Shown here in pieces: positions 7,460-15,140 of a stretch of DNA of 15,220 bases. A program made the translations under genes and the position numbers. Each line of letters begins with the position of its first letter. The first letter of the stretch is position 1. Source of the stretch: Prolixibacteraceae bacterium (lineage in GTDB: Bacteria; Bacteroidota; Bacteroidia; Bacteroidales; Prolixibacteraceae). The notes beneath the pieces were generated by a model. The model made no database searches, was not told the DNA's origin, and worked only from the letters and a program-made list of their open reading frames with translations. Location: assembly GCA_003457135.1 (NCBI GenBank), contig DMSQ01000053.1, forward strand, positions 3,021 through 18,240. The letters run 5' to 3'.

Positions 7460-8278
7460 TTATTTAAACTTAAATTGTTTAAAGTAGATTACTGGCAATT
7501 CTACACAATTAAGTTGTTTCTTCTGAAACCAAACATTCAACAGTCGTTCGGCAACAAAACCTAGAATTCTTTTCTGATATTCAGTATAGTTCTTCAATTC
7601 TATGCGCCTCTCGAATTCAAAAAGTACATCAAACCACCAAGCCATAAATTCCTGAAACTGCTGATCTTTCAGTATGAACATGTTGTTGGCATACAGTCGT
7701 TTACCAATCATTACCGATTCAAATGCTTCAATATAATCCGGATGCTTTTCGGCAATAAGCGATTTTAGCAAATTCAGGTCGTTGATGTCGTGATATCTTT
7801 GGTAATGCGTTTCAACTGTATATTTCAATTTTCGGGCCTGTGGCAGAATCGCATCATATTGGCTGAGTAATTTCTTTATTTCGATATTCGTGAGTATTCT
7901 GGGGGCAAACAATTCAGTATTAGTTGTATAGATAAGCCCAATGCGCTTTTTGTACAAACCAGCCGGATAATAAAAAAGGCGTTTCAATTTGTAAGCAAGA
8001 GGTTCTGGCTGAGCGGTGAAAAATCGCCGGTAGTGACAGGTTCCTGTGATATCTTGCCGGGTATTTTTCCAGACCCAGTAAATGCCAGTCAATTCACTGT
8101 ACCACGGATTTTTTGCTGAAATATTTTCTCCACTATCATCACCTTGAACGCTCGAATTTTCAGGTACGAGTACATTTCCTGCCATTATCGGATGATAAAT
8201 TGGATCAGTATCTATCAGAGCGCCAGGCTTGTAGTGAAATGCGTATATCTTAATGGATTTAGATTTAGAATCAGGCAT
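7460..8278 (-). CDS. DUF4422-domain glycosyltransferase-like protein
   Basis: A 272-residue soluble protein of the DUF4422 type, a family found in capsule, LPS and exopolysaccharide loci and regarded as glycosyltransferases. Family features visible are the opening IKIYAFHYKP (9-18), NPWYSELTGIYWVWKN (57-72), TGTCHYRRFF (78-87), HYQRYH (158-163), YANNMFILK (196-204) and the closing helix QKRILGFVAERLLNVW (235-250). No signal peptide or membrane helix is seen, so it should act in the cytoplasm on sugar-polymer precursors. It lies 83 bp downstream of the RgpF-type gene on the same strand and 70 bp upstream of mnmE, with its own -7 box just before the start. Donor and acceptor sugars cannot be deduced. 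Confidence 0.85.
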   Translation of the reverse strand: MPDSKSKSIKIYAFHYKPGALIDTDPIYHPIMAGNVLVPENSSVQGDDSGENISAKNPWYSELTGIYWVWKNTRQDITGTCHYRRFFTAQPEPLAYKLKRLFYYPAGLYKKRIGLIYTTNTELFAPRILTNIEIKKLLSQYDAILPQARKLKYTVETHYQRYHDINDLNLLKSLIAEKHPDYIEAFESVMIGKRLYANNMFILKDQQFQEFMAWWFDVLFEFERRIELKNYTEYQKRILGFVAERLLNVWFQKKQLNCVELPVIYFKQFKFK

Positions 8279-8292
8279 CTATATTTTTTTCA

Positions 8293-8300
8293 CAAAAGTA
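8293..8300 (-). promoter_or_regulatory. Candidate -7 promoter element for the DUF4422 gene
   Basis: On the minus strand this reads TACTTTTG, an exact match to TAnnTTTG, ending 15 bp before the start codon. Transcription would begin roughly 7-8 nt ahead of the ATG, giving an almost leaderless message. The same octamer occurs before fabG. A -33 box is not evident. Confidence 0.45.
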
Positions 8301-8361
8301 AAGAAATCGGAATTAATTAGAAATGCTGCTAAATGATCGGGATCGGTTTCGTAATTAATTC

Positions 8362-9279
8362 TTAGGCTGCTTTTTCACCCCGCATCGATTGGTATGCTGC
8401 ACGAATCCATTCTAAAGTGCTGTTATTGTACTTTTTAACCGATCCATTTCCAATTCTGACGAGATCTTCAATCATACTGCTAATTTCCCAATCATTTTGT
8501 CCGAATTTGATTAGCAGACTTTCCCATGAAGGCTGAAAGCGCAGTTTTTCTTTCCACGTTCTTCCGAAAATCACCTTCTTTTTAAGCAGCGGATAACCAG
8601 ATTTAATTAATTGCGGAAAGAATCGAATGGTTAAATTTTTTGCTTTTCCTGTACTATATTCTTTAGAAAAAGATTTGCTACAAACGTAAGATGCTGGTTT
8701 TAAACCATTCAGAATAAGATATTGAGTTAGCCCAATTTCCCATTCATTTATTACTGTTCTGCGAAGTTGCTTGATGTCTTTTTCACTAATTATTGAATCG
8801 ACATTAATTTTTTCGAAGAATTCAGGTAAAAGAGCGATGGCCTTTTCATTGAAAACAACAAAATGACTTTGCAAATGATACGTGTTTTCGTGCGTTGAAA
8901 ACCAGGGTTTTTCGTACGAATCAATTAATCCCCAGAAATCGCATTTTTGTTTCGCACTCCATGAAATTACTGAAGTTAAGCTTTTAAATAGAATATTTGA
9001 ATCGTTTATGCATGCAATGTGTTTGTAATCAATATGGTTGATTGTTTTAAATACTTTGTAAAACATGCCAAGATCATAACCTTCATTCGCCACAAAATGT
9101 AATGAAACATTTTTTTTGAAGTCGGGAAGATTGGTATGAAACTCTCTCTTATTCTGTACAAAAATGACTTCGGTAAAATGAATTGATAATTCATTCACGT
9201 ACATTTCTACATACCTGGGAATATATCCGGTTTTCTCAAAATGTATAAAAACACAAAGCGATTTCTCCGTTAAAATCAT
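8362..9279 (-). CDS. RgpF/rhamnan-synthesis-F-type glycosyltransferase
   Basis: A 305-residue protein resembling the rhamnan synthesis protein F (RgpF, PF05045) family, which builds rhamnose-containing and other cell-surface polysaccharides. Visible family landmarks are an opening strand SLCVFIHFEKTGYIPRYV (7-24), NEGYDLGMF (65-73), CINDSNILF (90-98) with the Asp-x-Asn nucleotide-sugar-type motif, DFWGLIDS (114-121), HLQSHFVVF (135-143) and EWEIGLTQYL (179-188). It has no export signal. It is shorter than large multi-domain RgpF proteins but typical of single-domain members. It precedes the DUF4422 gene on the same strand, and the two form a small glycosyltransferase pair away from any visible polysaccharide cluster. 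The exact sugar is unknown. Confidence 0.83.
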   Translation of the reverse strand: MILTEKSLCVFIHFEKTGYIPRYVEMYVNELSIHFTEVIFVQNKREFHTNLPDFKKNVSLHFVANEGYDLGMFYKVFKTINHIDYKHIACINDSNILFKSLTSVISWSAKQKCDFWGLIDSYEKPWFSTHENTYHLQSHFVVFNEKAIALLPEFFEKINVDSIISEKDIKQLRRTVINEWEIGLTQYLILNGLKPASYVCSKSFSKEYSTGKAKNLTIRFFPQLIKSGYPLLKKKVIFGRTWKEKLRFQPSWESLLIKFGQNDWEISSMIEDLVRIGNGSVKKYNNSTLEWIRAAYQSMRGEKAA

Positions 9280-9333
9280 ATTGAAATCAGTGTCGAAATT
9301 AATTCAGGAGGGTTTAGTTTGAAAAGAGTGCGG

Positions 9334-9341
9334 CAAATATA
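9334..9341 (-). promoter_or_regulatory. Candidate -7 promoter element for the RgpF-type gene
   Basis: The minus strand reads TATATTTG here, an exact TAnnTTTG match about 55 bp upstream of the glycosyltransferase ATG. The predicted leader is about 48 nt. No clear -33 element is seen in the AT-rich flank. The rest of the 237-bp spacer 9280-9516 shows no gene or strong structure. Confidence 0.4.
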
Positions 9342-9474
9342 ATGCATAATTTATAATACTTAAATTTTGATTGAGATTTCGAATATGTAAGTTAAAAATT
9401 CAATGAGATAACGATCAAAATGACTGAATAGACTGATAAAAAGTGTCTGAAAACTTCAATTTCGCATATTTTAT

Positions 9475-9482
9475 TACTTTTG
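9475..9482 (+). promoter_or_regulatory. Candidate -7 promoter element for fabG
   Basis: TACTTTTG matches the Bacteroidota -7 consensus TAnnTTTG exactly and ends 34 bp before the fabG ATG, giving a leader of about 28 nt. The -33 region is weak (TTTC near 9460). The same octamer precedes the DUF4422 gene on the other strand. Confidence 0.5.
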
Positions 9483-9516
9483 CCAATCTGAAAATTCATA
9501 AATCAAATATTTAAAT

Positions 9517-10263
9517 ATGAAACTTCTTGAAGGAAAAACTGCCATAATTACTGGCGCATCGAGAGGCATTGGAAAAGCAATTGCTATAAAATTTGCTGAA
9601 GAAGGTTGCAACATTGCTTTCACCGATCTTTTTGATGATGAAAACATGAAAAACACCGAGGTAGAATTGAACGCAATGGGTGTAAAAGCCAAAGGATATG
9701 CGTCGAATGCTGCAAACTTTGAAGATACAGATCGGGTTGTAAACCTAATTGTTGAAGATTTTGGCGCAATTGACGCCTTGGTCAATAATGCCGGTATTAC
9801 TAAAGACACCCTTTTAATGCGTATGACTGAAGAGCAATGGGATGCTGTAATTAATGTTAACCTTAAATCGGTTTTCAACTTTACAAAAGCCGCCCAAAAA
9901 ATTATGCTGAAGCAAAAATCAGGTTCAATAGTTAATCTTAGTTCGGTAGTAGGTGTTAGCGGAAACGCTGGCCAATCGAACTATTCAGCATCTAAAGCCG
10001 GAATTATTGGTTTTACAAAGTCAATCGCAAAAGAACTTGGTTCTCGTGGAATCCGTTCAAATGCAATTGCTCCCGGATTTATTATTACTGAAATGACTGC
10101 TAAAATACCAGAAGATGCCCGCAAACAGTGGGAAGCAAACATTCCGATGAAACGTGGCGGAACTCCGGATGAAGTTGCAAAAGTTGCGCTTTTCCTTGCA
10201 TCCGACCTTTCGTCGTATGTTAGCGGACAAGTAATTAACGTTTGTGGTGCAATGAATACGTAG
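9517..10263 (+). CDS. fabG: 3-oxoacyl-[acyl-carrier-protein] reductase FabG
   Basis: NADPH-dependent short-chain dehydrogenase that reduces 3-ketoacyl-ACP to 3-hydroxyacyl-ACP in type II fatty-acid synthesis. Length is 248 residues, standard for FabG. The Rossmann glycine motif TGASRGIG (12-19), NNAG (90-93) and the catalytic Asn115, Ser143, Tyr156 and Lys160 (YSASK) are all present. The C-terminal NVCGAMNT is the form I associate with Bacteroidota FabG. The ATG directly precedes the conserved first strand, so the start is secure. It appears to be transcribed alone: a -7 box lies upstream and a strong intrinsic terminator lies 25 bp after the stop. Other SDR enzymes share the fold, but the whole-length match favours FabG. 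Confidence 0.95.
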   Translation: MKLLEGKTAIITGASRGIGKAIAIKFAEEGCNIAFTDLFDDENMKNTEVELNAMGVKAKGYASNAANFEDTDRVVNLIVEDFGAIDALVNNAGITKDTLLMRMTEEQWDAVINVNLKSVFNFTKAAQKIMLKQKSGSIVNLSSVVGVSGNAGQSNYSASKAGIIGFTKSIAKELGSRGIRSNAIAPGFIITEMTAKIPEDARKQWEANIPMKRGGTPDEVAKVALFLASDLSSYVSGQVINVCGAMNT

Positions 10264-10286
10264 TAATTGCTCTTAGAAAATACGTG

Positions 10287-10317
10287 AAGCCGGAAGTAAT
10301 TATTCCGGCTTTTTTTA
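10287..10317 (+). terminator. Intrinsic terminator after fabG
   Basis: Stem AGCCGGAA (10288-10295) pairs perfectly with TTCCGGCT (10303-10310) across a 7-nt loop, followed by a run of T to 10316. It lies 25 bp after the fabG stop and separates fabG from the phosphatase gene. Confidence 0.9.
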
Positions 10318-10417
10318 TTTTAATTGGGTGGTTTTCATGCGCTTTTATTTTACTGTTCTCATTTGCCTAATCCTTAAATCTTTTTAGTATATTAGTTTGC
10401 CAATTAAGCCAAGCCAA

Positions 10418-12325
10418 ATGAGCCAAAAAGGAATTTCTTTTCGCCTGAATGCCCATATTACAACAATTGCTATTATAATTATTGCATCTATCGTTTATGT
10501 CAATTACTATTTTGGTAGTAAAATTTTGATTAGCAAAATAGAGGAAGGTGCAATAAACCAAAGTAACCTGGTTATTTCAAAAATATCAAGAATTACGGTC
10601 GGTACCGAAGAAATTGCAAATAATGTATCGCATCAGGCACTGTACTTCAACCAACATAACGACCTAATTTTTTTACTCCAAAAAGTACTTGAATCCAATC
10701 AGATCATTGAAAGTATCCATGTCGAATTGCTGGATGCTAAAAGTGGTAAGTTGATGAAGTTTTCATCAAATAAACCAGGACAACTCATTTGCCTTTCAGA
10801 CAGCCTGATCAACAATCTGAATGATTTTCAAAAACTAAAATCAGGGAATTCTTCCAGGCAAATTGGTGAATGGAGTAATCCGTATTATTGTAAATACGAT
10901 ACCAGCCATTTAATCGTTTCGTATAAAAGTCCTATCTATATTCCTGATTCAGAAATTATTGCAGGAGCTGTAACTTGTGTTGTTTCCCTGAAAATGATGC
11001 GACAAATGCTTTCTGAAATCAAAATTGGTGAAAAGGGATATGCATTTATTATCGACCGCTCCGGCACTTTCCTTACGCATCCAAAATCAGAGTGGATACT
11101 GACTAAAAATTTACTTGAAAAAGCTTCTCCGATTTTTGATGGTAATATTAAAACGATAGAAACTGCAATACGAAATGGTGGGAGAGGGGCTGGACATGGA
11201 ATTTCTGAATATTTACAAAACCAAAAGTCATGGTTTTATTTTGCACCACTTGAAAATTCAGTTTGGTCAGTAATAATTGTAATTCCTGAAAAAGAATTGT
11301 TCAGAGAAATTGATGTGATTTTTAAGATAATACTTTGGGGGTCAATACTAGGTATTCTGATTTTGTTTTTCGTTAATATGTTTGTCTTTAAGAGGTTACT
11401 CGAACCTTTGGCTCGTGTAACCGACGCGATTCAACGATTTAGTTCAGTGCCGGGCAAGGAACGGAAATCGAAGAACGAAATAAAAATGCTTGCAGAAAGT
11501 CTGGAAGACTGGCAGGCAAAATATGGTGTATTAATAAATGAACGGAACAAAACTGCCAGTGAAAAGGTGAAATTTGAAAAGGATATAAAAATGGCCAGAG
11601 AAATTCAGCAAAATATATTTCCGTCGGGGTATCCCGCTTTCCCGGAATATCCTGAAATTGATCTTTATGCGGCTATAAAACCTGCTGAATCTATTGGTGG
11701 CGATTTGTACGATTATTTTTTCATTGACCGTCAACATCTATTAATTGCAATTGGTGATGTTTCAGGAAAAGGAATTCCTGCCTCACTTTTCATGGCAATT
11801 GCAAGTACATTAATAAAGAACAAAGCGAAGGTACTGTCGTCAAAAGAGATTATAACAAGGGTCAACCGTGAATTAAGTGACCGAAATGCCAATCAATATT
11901 TCCTGACACTTTTTCTAGGCGTTTTAGACCTTACAACCGGGATTATGGATTATTGCAATGCAGCTCATAATTTCCCCTATATTCTCCATCCCGACGGTTC
12001 CATTCATGCACTATCGAAAAGTCACGGCTTGCCATTGGGTATTTACGCAAACAAAACTTACCGAAGCAGTTCTGTTCAGTTAAGCTTTGGCGATGTTATC
12101 ATTTTTTATACCGACGGTGTAATTAATTCGCGTGATTCAAGTGGAATTCACTACGGGATTGAAAAACTCGAAAATAATATTTTAAGTCTTATTGATTTAA
12201 ATGCACAAGAAGTTGTATCTAATTTACTTACCAATATTTCGATCTATGAAGGTGAAAACCGACAATCGGACGACATAACATTGATGGCTTTGAAATTTTT
12301 ACGTGAAACAAAAAACCAGGCCTAA
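10418..12325 (+). CDS. Membrane Cache-HAMP-PP2C (RsbU/SpoIIE-type) serine phosphatase
   Basis: Signal-transducing PPM phosphatase of about 635 residues. An N-terminal membrane helix (about 15-33) is followed by an extracytoplasmic double-Cache-like sensor (about 36-297) with the signature GYAFIIDRSGTFLTHP (207-222). A second helix (about 302-325), a HAMP/linker segment, then the RsbU-type lead-in MAREIQQNIFP (392-402) and the phosphatase domain (about 400-627) follow. Metal-site motifs are GGDLYDYF (427-434), IGDVSGKG (445-452), FYTDGVINS (563-571) and QSDDIT (616-621); all expected acidic residues are present, so it should be active. Relatives dephosphorylate anti-sigma-factor antagonists in stress pathways; no such partner is in the window. 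I chose the ATG at 10418 over an in-frame TTG at 10397. The stop codon lies in the loop of the terminator shared with clpC. Confidence 0.92.
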   Translation: MSQKGISFRLNAHITTIAIIIIASIVYVNYYFGSKILISKIEEGAINQSNLVISKISRITVGTEEIANNVSHQALYFNQHNDLIFLLQKVLESNQIIESIHVELLDAKSGKLMKFSSNKPGQLICLSDSLINNLNDFQKLKSGNSSRQIGEWSNPYYCKYDTSHLIVSYKSPIYIPDSEIIAGAVTCVVSLKMMRQMLSEIKIGEKGYAFIIDRSGTFLTHPKSEWILTKNLLEKASPIFDGNIKTIETAIRNGGRGAGHGISEYLQNQKSWFYFAPLENSVWSVIIVIPEKELFREIDVIFKIILWGSILGILILFFVNMFVFKRLLEPLARVTDAIQRFSSVPGKERKSKNEIKMLAESLEDWQAKYGVLINERNKTASEKVKFEKDIKMAREIQQNIFPSGYPAFPEYPEIDLYAAIKPAESIGGDLYDYFFIDRQHLLIAIGDVSGKGIPASLFMAIASTLIKNKAKVLSSKEIITRVNRELSDRNANQYFLTLFLGVLDLTTGIMDYCNAAHNFPYILHPDGSIHALSKSHGLPLGIYANKTYRSSSVQLSFGDVIIFYTDGVINSRDSSGIHYGIEKLENNILSLIDLNAQEVVSNLLTNISIYEGENRQSDDITLMALKFLRETKNQA

Positions 12326-12336
12326 ACCTGGTTTTT
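12311..12336. terminator. Bidirectional intrinsic terminator between phosphatase gene and clpC
   Basis: AAAAACCAGG (12311-12320) pairs perfectly with CCTGGTTTTT (12327-12336) around a 6-nt loop. A-tract and T-tract flank the CCAGG/CCTGG core, so the hairpin has a U-tract when transcribed from either strand. It overlaps the end of the phosphatase gene, whose TAA (12323-12325) sits in the loop, and lies 4 bp beyond the clpC stop. Confidence 0.85.
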
Positions 12337-12340
12337 AATT

Positions 12341-14869
12341 CTATTTTTTAATTATATTCGATAATATCCTGATTTTTATTTTCTCCGTTTTTTTATCGAA
12401 GCCTACTGAAATAGTATCGCCTTCGACAACAGAAGCTCTTATAATTACTTCAGCCATTTCATCTTCCAGATATTTTTGTATTGCTCTCTTTAACGGCCTC
12501 GCTCCAAACTGAACATCGAAGCCTTTATCTGCTATAAAATCTTTTGCTGCTGTCGATATTTTAAGCTTGTAATTCAGTGAATTAACCCTTTCGTAAAGAC
12601 CTTTTAATTCGATATCGATAATTTCATGAATATGCTCTTTGGTCAAAGAATTAAACATTACCACGTCATCAATTCTATTCAGAAATTCAGGAGCAAATGC
12701 TTTCTTAAGTGCTTTTTCAACAATGTATTTTGCATGTTCACCTTCATCGATTGCCGCATTTTGTGTCGAAAAACCGACTCCTCGTCCAAATTCGGATAGC
12801 TGGCGCGAGCCAATATTGGAGGTCATAATGATAATTGTATTTTTAAAATCAATGCTCCGTCCCAAGCTGTCGGTCAAACGCCCTTCGTCCAAAACCTGAA
12901 GCAGCAGGTGAAATACATCAGGATGAGCCTTTTCAATTTCATCAAGAAGCACTACAGCATAAGGTTTGCGACGCACTTTCTCTGTTAGCTGACCACCTTC
13001 CTCGTATCCAACATATCCGGGAGGCGCTCCAACCAAACGTGAAACAGAGAATTTCTCCATGTATTCGCTCATGTCAATTCGTATCAGCGAATCAATGCTG
13101 TCGAATAAATATTTAGCAAGCACTTTGGCAAGTTGTGTTTTACCAACTCCGGTTGGCCCCAGAAATACAAATGTTCCAATCGGTTTGTTCGGATCTTTCA
13201 ACCCAGCGCGATTGCGCTGTATTGCTTTAACTATTTTCGCAATTGCATCGTTTTGACCAACAACACTTCCCTTCAGTTGTTTGCCCATGTCCATCAGTCG
13301 TTTTCCTTCTGCCTGAGCGATTCGCTGAACTGGAACACCCGACATCATTGCAACAACCTCGGCCACTTTCTCTTCGGTTACAACTTCCCTATGACTGATG
13401 AGTTCTTTTTCCCATTCTTCTTTTTCCTGTTCCAGTAATTGCAGTAGATTTTTTTCTTTGTCGCGGTGATTGGCAGCCAACTCAAAATTCTGACTTTTCA
13501 CTGCCTTAATCTTTTCTTCACGCGTTTTTTCGATCTTTTCTTCCAATTTTAAAATCCTGTCGGGAACGTTGATGTTCGAGATGTGAACACGAGAACCCGA
13601 TTCATCCAAAGCATCTATGGCTTTGTCAGGAAGAAACCGGTCGGTTATATATCTGGCAGTCAGATTAACACAAGCATTTATTGCTTCCGGAGTATAAATT
13701 ACATTGTGATGATCTTCGTATCTCTGTTTAATATTATTCAGTATTTCAATTGTTTCTTCTACTGAAGTTGGCTCAACCATAATTTTCTGAAATCTTCTTT
13801 CGAGAGCGCCATCTTTTTCTATTTGCTGGCGGTATTCGTCGAGAGTGGTAGCTCCGATACACTGAATTTCGCCACGAGCCAAAGCAGGTTTCAGCATGTT
13901 TGCGGCATCGAGCGATCCTGTTGCGCCACCGGCACCAACAATTGTATGTATTTCGTCGATAAATAAAATCACATTGCTAACCTTCGATAGCTCATTCAAA
14001 ATAGCTTTCATGCGTTCCTCGAATTGCCCCCGGTATTTCGTTCCGGCAACAATTGAAGCGATATCGAGGCTTACAACTCTTTTGTCAAATAAAACTCGCG
14101 ATACTTTTTTCTGAATGATCCTCAATGCAAGTCCTTCAGCAATAGCAGATTTACCGACTCCTGGTTCTCCAATTAAAATCGGGTTGTTTTTCTTCCTTCT
14201 CGAAAGTATCTGAGCAAGTCGCTCAATTTCTTTTTCGCGTCCAATAATAGGATCAAGACTATTTTCTTCAGCAAGTTTGGTAATGTCAACACCAAAATTA
14301 TCGAGTACCGGAGTTTCCGATTTGGGGTTTGCCGGTTTCTTTGCCGAAGAAGATTGAGTTGATCCACTGCCGGGAGGTTTGGAGAAACTGTCATCCGCAT
14401 CATCGTCTTCGTCATCAAATTCTGATTTGGCTTCAGGCTGTTTATAATCTTCCAATCTTGATTTTAAAATGTAATAGTTGATGTGATATTCTCCCAATAC
14501 TTTAGAAATCATACTTTCTTTGTCTTTCAAAAGTGCAAGCATCAAATGTCCTGTATCGATTGTTGTACTGTTAAAAGCCCTTGCTTCCAGATAAACAAGC
14601 TTCAAAGCTTTTTCAGCCGATTTCAACAATTGAACGGATGCCTGTGAATCAATATCTTTTCCTGTTCGAAGTTTTTCTTCTATCGATTGTTTTATCTCTG
14701 CAAGATTTACACCCAGATTGGTAAGTATTTCAATGGCAATTCCTTCACCATCCCGCAAGATTCCAAGGAAAATATGTTCCAATCCAATGCTTTCATTTCC
14801 CAGTCGTATTGCTTCTTCGCGACTATATGAGAGTACATCCTTTATTCGTGGTGAAAATTGTGAATCCAT
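12341..14869 (-). CDS. clpC: ATP-dependent Clp protease ATP-binding subunit ClpC
   Basis: Complete class I Hsp100/AAA+ unfoldase of 842 residues that feeds proteins to ClpP or disaggregates them. Order of parts: double Clp-N repeat (about 1-143), a Ser/Asp-rich linker (about 146-190), AAA domain 1 with Walker A GEPGVGKS (234-241) and Walker B ILFIDE (301-306), a UVR-type coiled segment (about 455-477), then AAA domain 2 with Walker A GPTGVGKT (571-578) and Walker B VVLLDE (639-644). A VGF tripeptide (698-700) in the position of the ClpP-docking loop suggests a proteolytic partner. The UVR-type middle region rather than a long ClpB coiled coil makes it ClpC. McsB/CtsR-type partners are not in view. 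It is divergent from gyrA. Confidence 0.96.
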   Translation of the reverse strand: MDSQFSPRIKDVLSYSREEAIRLGNESIGLEHIFLGILRDGEGIAIEILTNLGVNLAEIKQSIEEKLRTGKDIDSQASVQLLKSAEKALKLVYLEARAFNSTTIDTGHLMLALLKDKESMISKVLGEYHINYYILKSRLEDYKQPEAKSEFDDEDDDADDSFSKPPGSGSTQSSSAKKPANPKSETPVLDNFGVDITKLAEENSLDPIIGREKEIERLAQILSRRKKNNPILIGEPGVGKSAIAEGLALRIIQKKVSRVLFDKRVVSLDIASIVAGTKYRGQFEERMKAILNELSKVSNVILFIDEIHTIVGAGGATGSLDAANMLKPALARGEIQCIGATTLDEYRQQIEKDGALERRFQKIMVEPTSVEETIEILNNIKQRYEDHHNVIYTPEAINACVNLTARYITDRFLPDKAIDALDESGSRVHISNINVPDRILKLEEKIEKTREEKIKAVKSQNFELAANHRDKEKNLLQLLEQEKEEWEKELISHREVVTEEKVAEVVAMMSGVPVQRIAQAEGKRLMDMGKQLKGSVVGQNDAIAKIVKAIQRNRAGLKDPNKPIGTFVFLGPTGVGKTQLAKVLAKYLFDSIDSLIRIDMSEYMEKFSVSRLVGAPPGYVGYEEGGQLTEKVRRKPYAVVLLDEIEKAHPDVFHLLLQVLDEGRLTDSLGRSIDFKNTIIIMTSNIGSRQLSEFGRGVGFSTQNAAIDEGEHAKYIVEKALKKAFAPEFLNRIDDVVMFNSLTKEHIHEIIDIELKGLYERVNSLNYKLKISTAAKDFIADKGFDVQFGARPLKRAIQKYLEDEMAEVIIRASVVEGDTISVGFDKKTEKIKIRILSNIIKK

Positions 14870-14959
14870 AATTAATCACTTTATTAGTTCTGTAGTCAAA
14901 ATAACAAAAAGTATTCCTAAAAGTTGGCCTGCCAATACTTGTTAATTTCCTTACGAGTC

Positions 14960-14967
14960 CAAAATTA
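14960..14967 (-). promoter_or_regulatory. Candidate -7 promoter element for clpC
   Basis: The minus strand reads TAATTTTG, matching TAnnTTTG, about 90 bp upstream of the clpC ATG. It predicts a leader of roughly 84 nt. No convincing -33 box or CIRCE-like inverted repeat is seen nearby, so heat-shock control cannot be read from the sequence. Confidence 0.4.
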
Positions 14968-15065
14968 CACATTAATTAAAAGGCAGTCTTTATAATTTGC
15001 TGATTTTTTGAACATTGCTTTGTTAAAATCTTATTCTTTATTTACTAATGAAAAGCTGGGAAAAC

Positions 15066-15096
15066 GCTTGATACAAGAAGTATTTTTGTATTTTTG
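15066..15096 (+). promoter_or_regulatory. gyrA promoter with tandem -7 boxes
   Basis: Two back-to-back copies of TATTTTTG (15081-15088 and 15089-15096) both match the TAnnTTTG -7 consensus. The second lies 18 bp after a CTTG (15067-15070) that can act as the -33 element, so it is the better choice. Transcription would start near 15103, giving a leader of about 38 nt before gyrA. Confidence 0.6.
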
Positions 15097-15127
15097 TCAG
15101 TCAAAATTTTTTAAGCAAATATTACTA

Positions 15128-15135
15128 AAAGGAGA
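15128..15135 (+). promoter_or_regulatory. Strong Shine-Dalgarno site of gyrA
   Basis: AAAGGAGA lies about 6 nt before the gyrA ATG. This is a good match to the anti-SD sequence and unusual in this window, where other starts lack one. It fixes the gyrA start at 15141. Confidence 0.7.
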
Positions 15136-15140
15136 AGTAA

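Noticed and set aside
10362..10399. Promoter for the phosphatase gene (TTTG ... TTAGTTTG)
   Set aside because: The -7 candidate misses one consensus base and the spacing of about 26 bp is too long; too weak to list.
10397..10417. In-frame TTG start giving a 7-residue longer phosphatase
   Set aside because: TTG starts are rare in this group, the extra residues are not distinctive, and the ATG at 10418 is well placed before the first membrane helix.
12639..14945. Several plus-strand open frames of 60-101 codons opposite clpC
   Set aside because: They are shadows of the strongly conserved clpC coding sequence; none has a recognisable product.
14870..15140. Search for CIRCE or another heat-shock operator in the clpC-gyrA spacer
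   Set aside because: No 9-bp inverted repeat of the CIRCE type was seen; only promoter-like boxes and AT-rich sequence.
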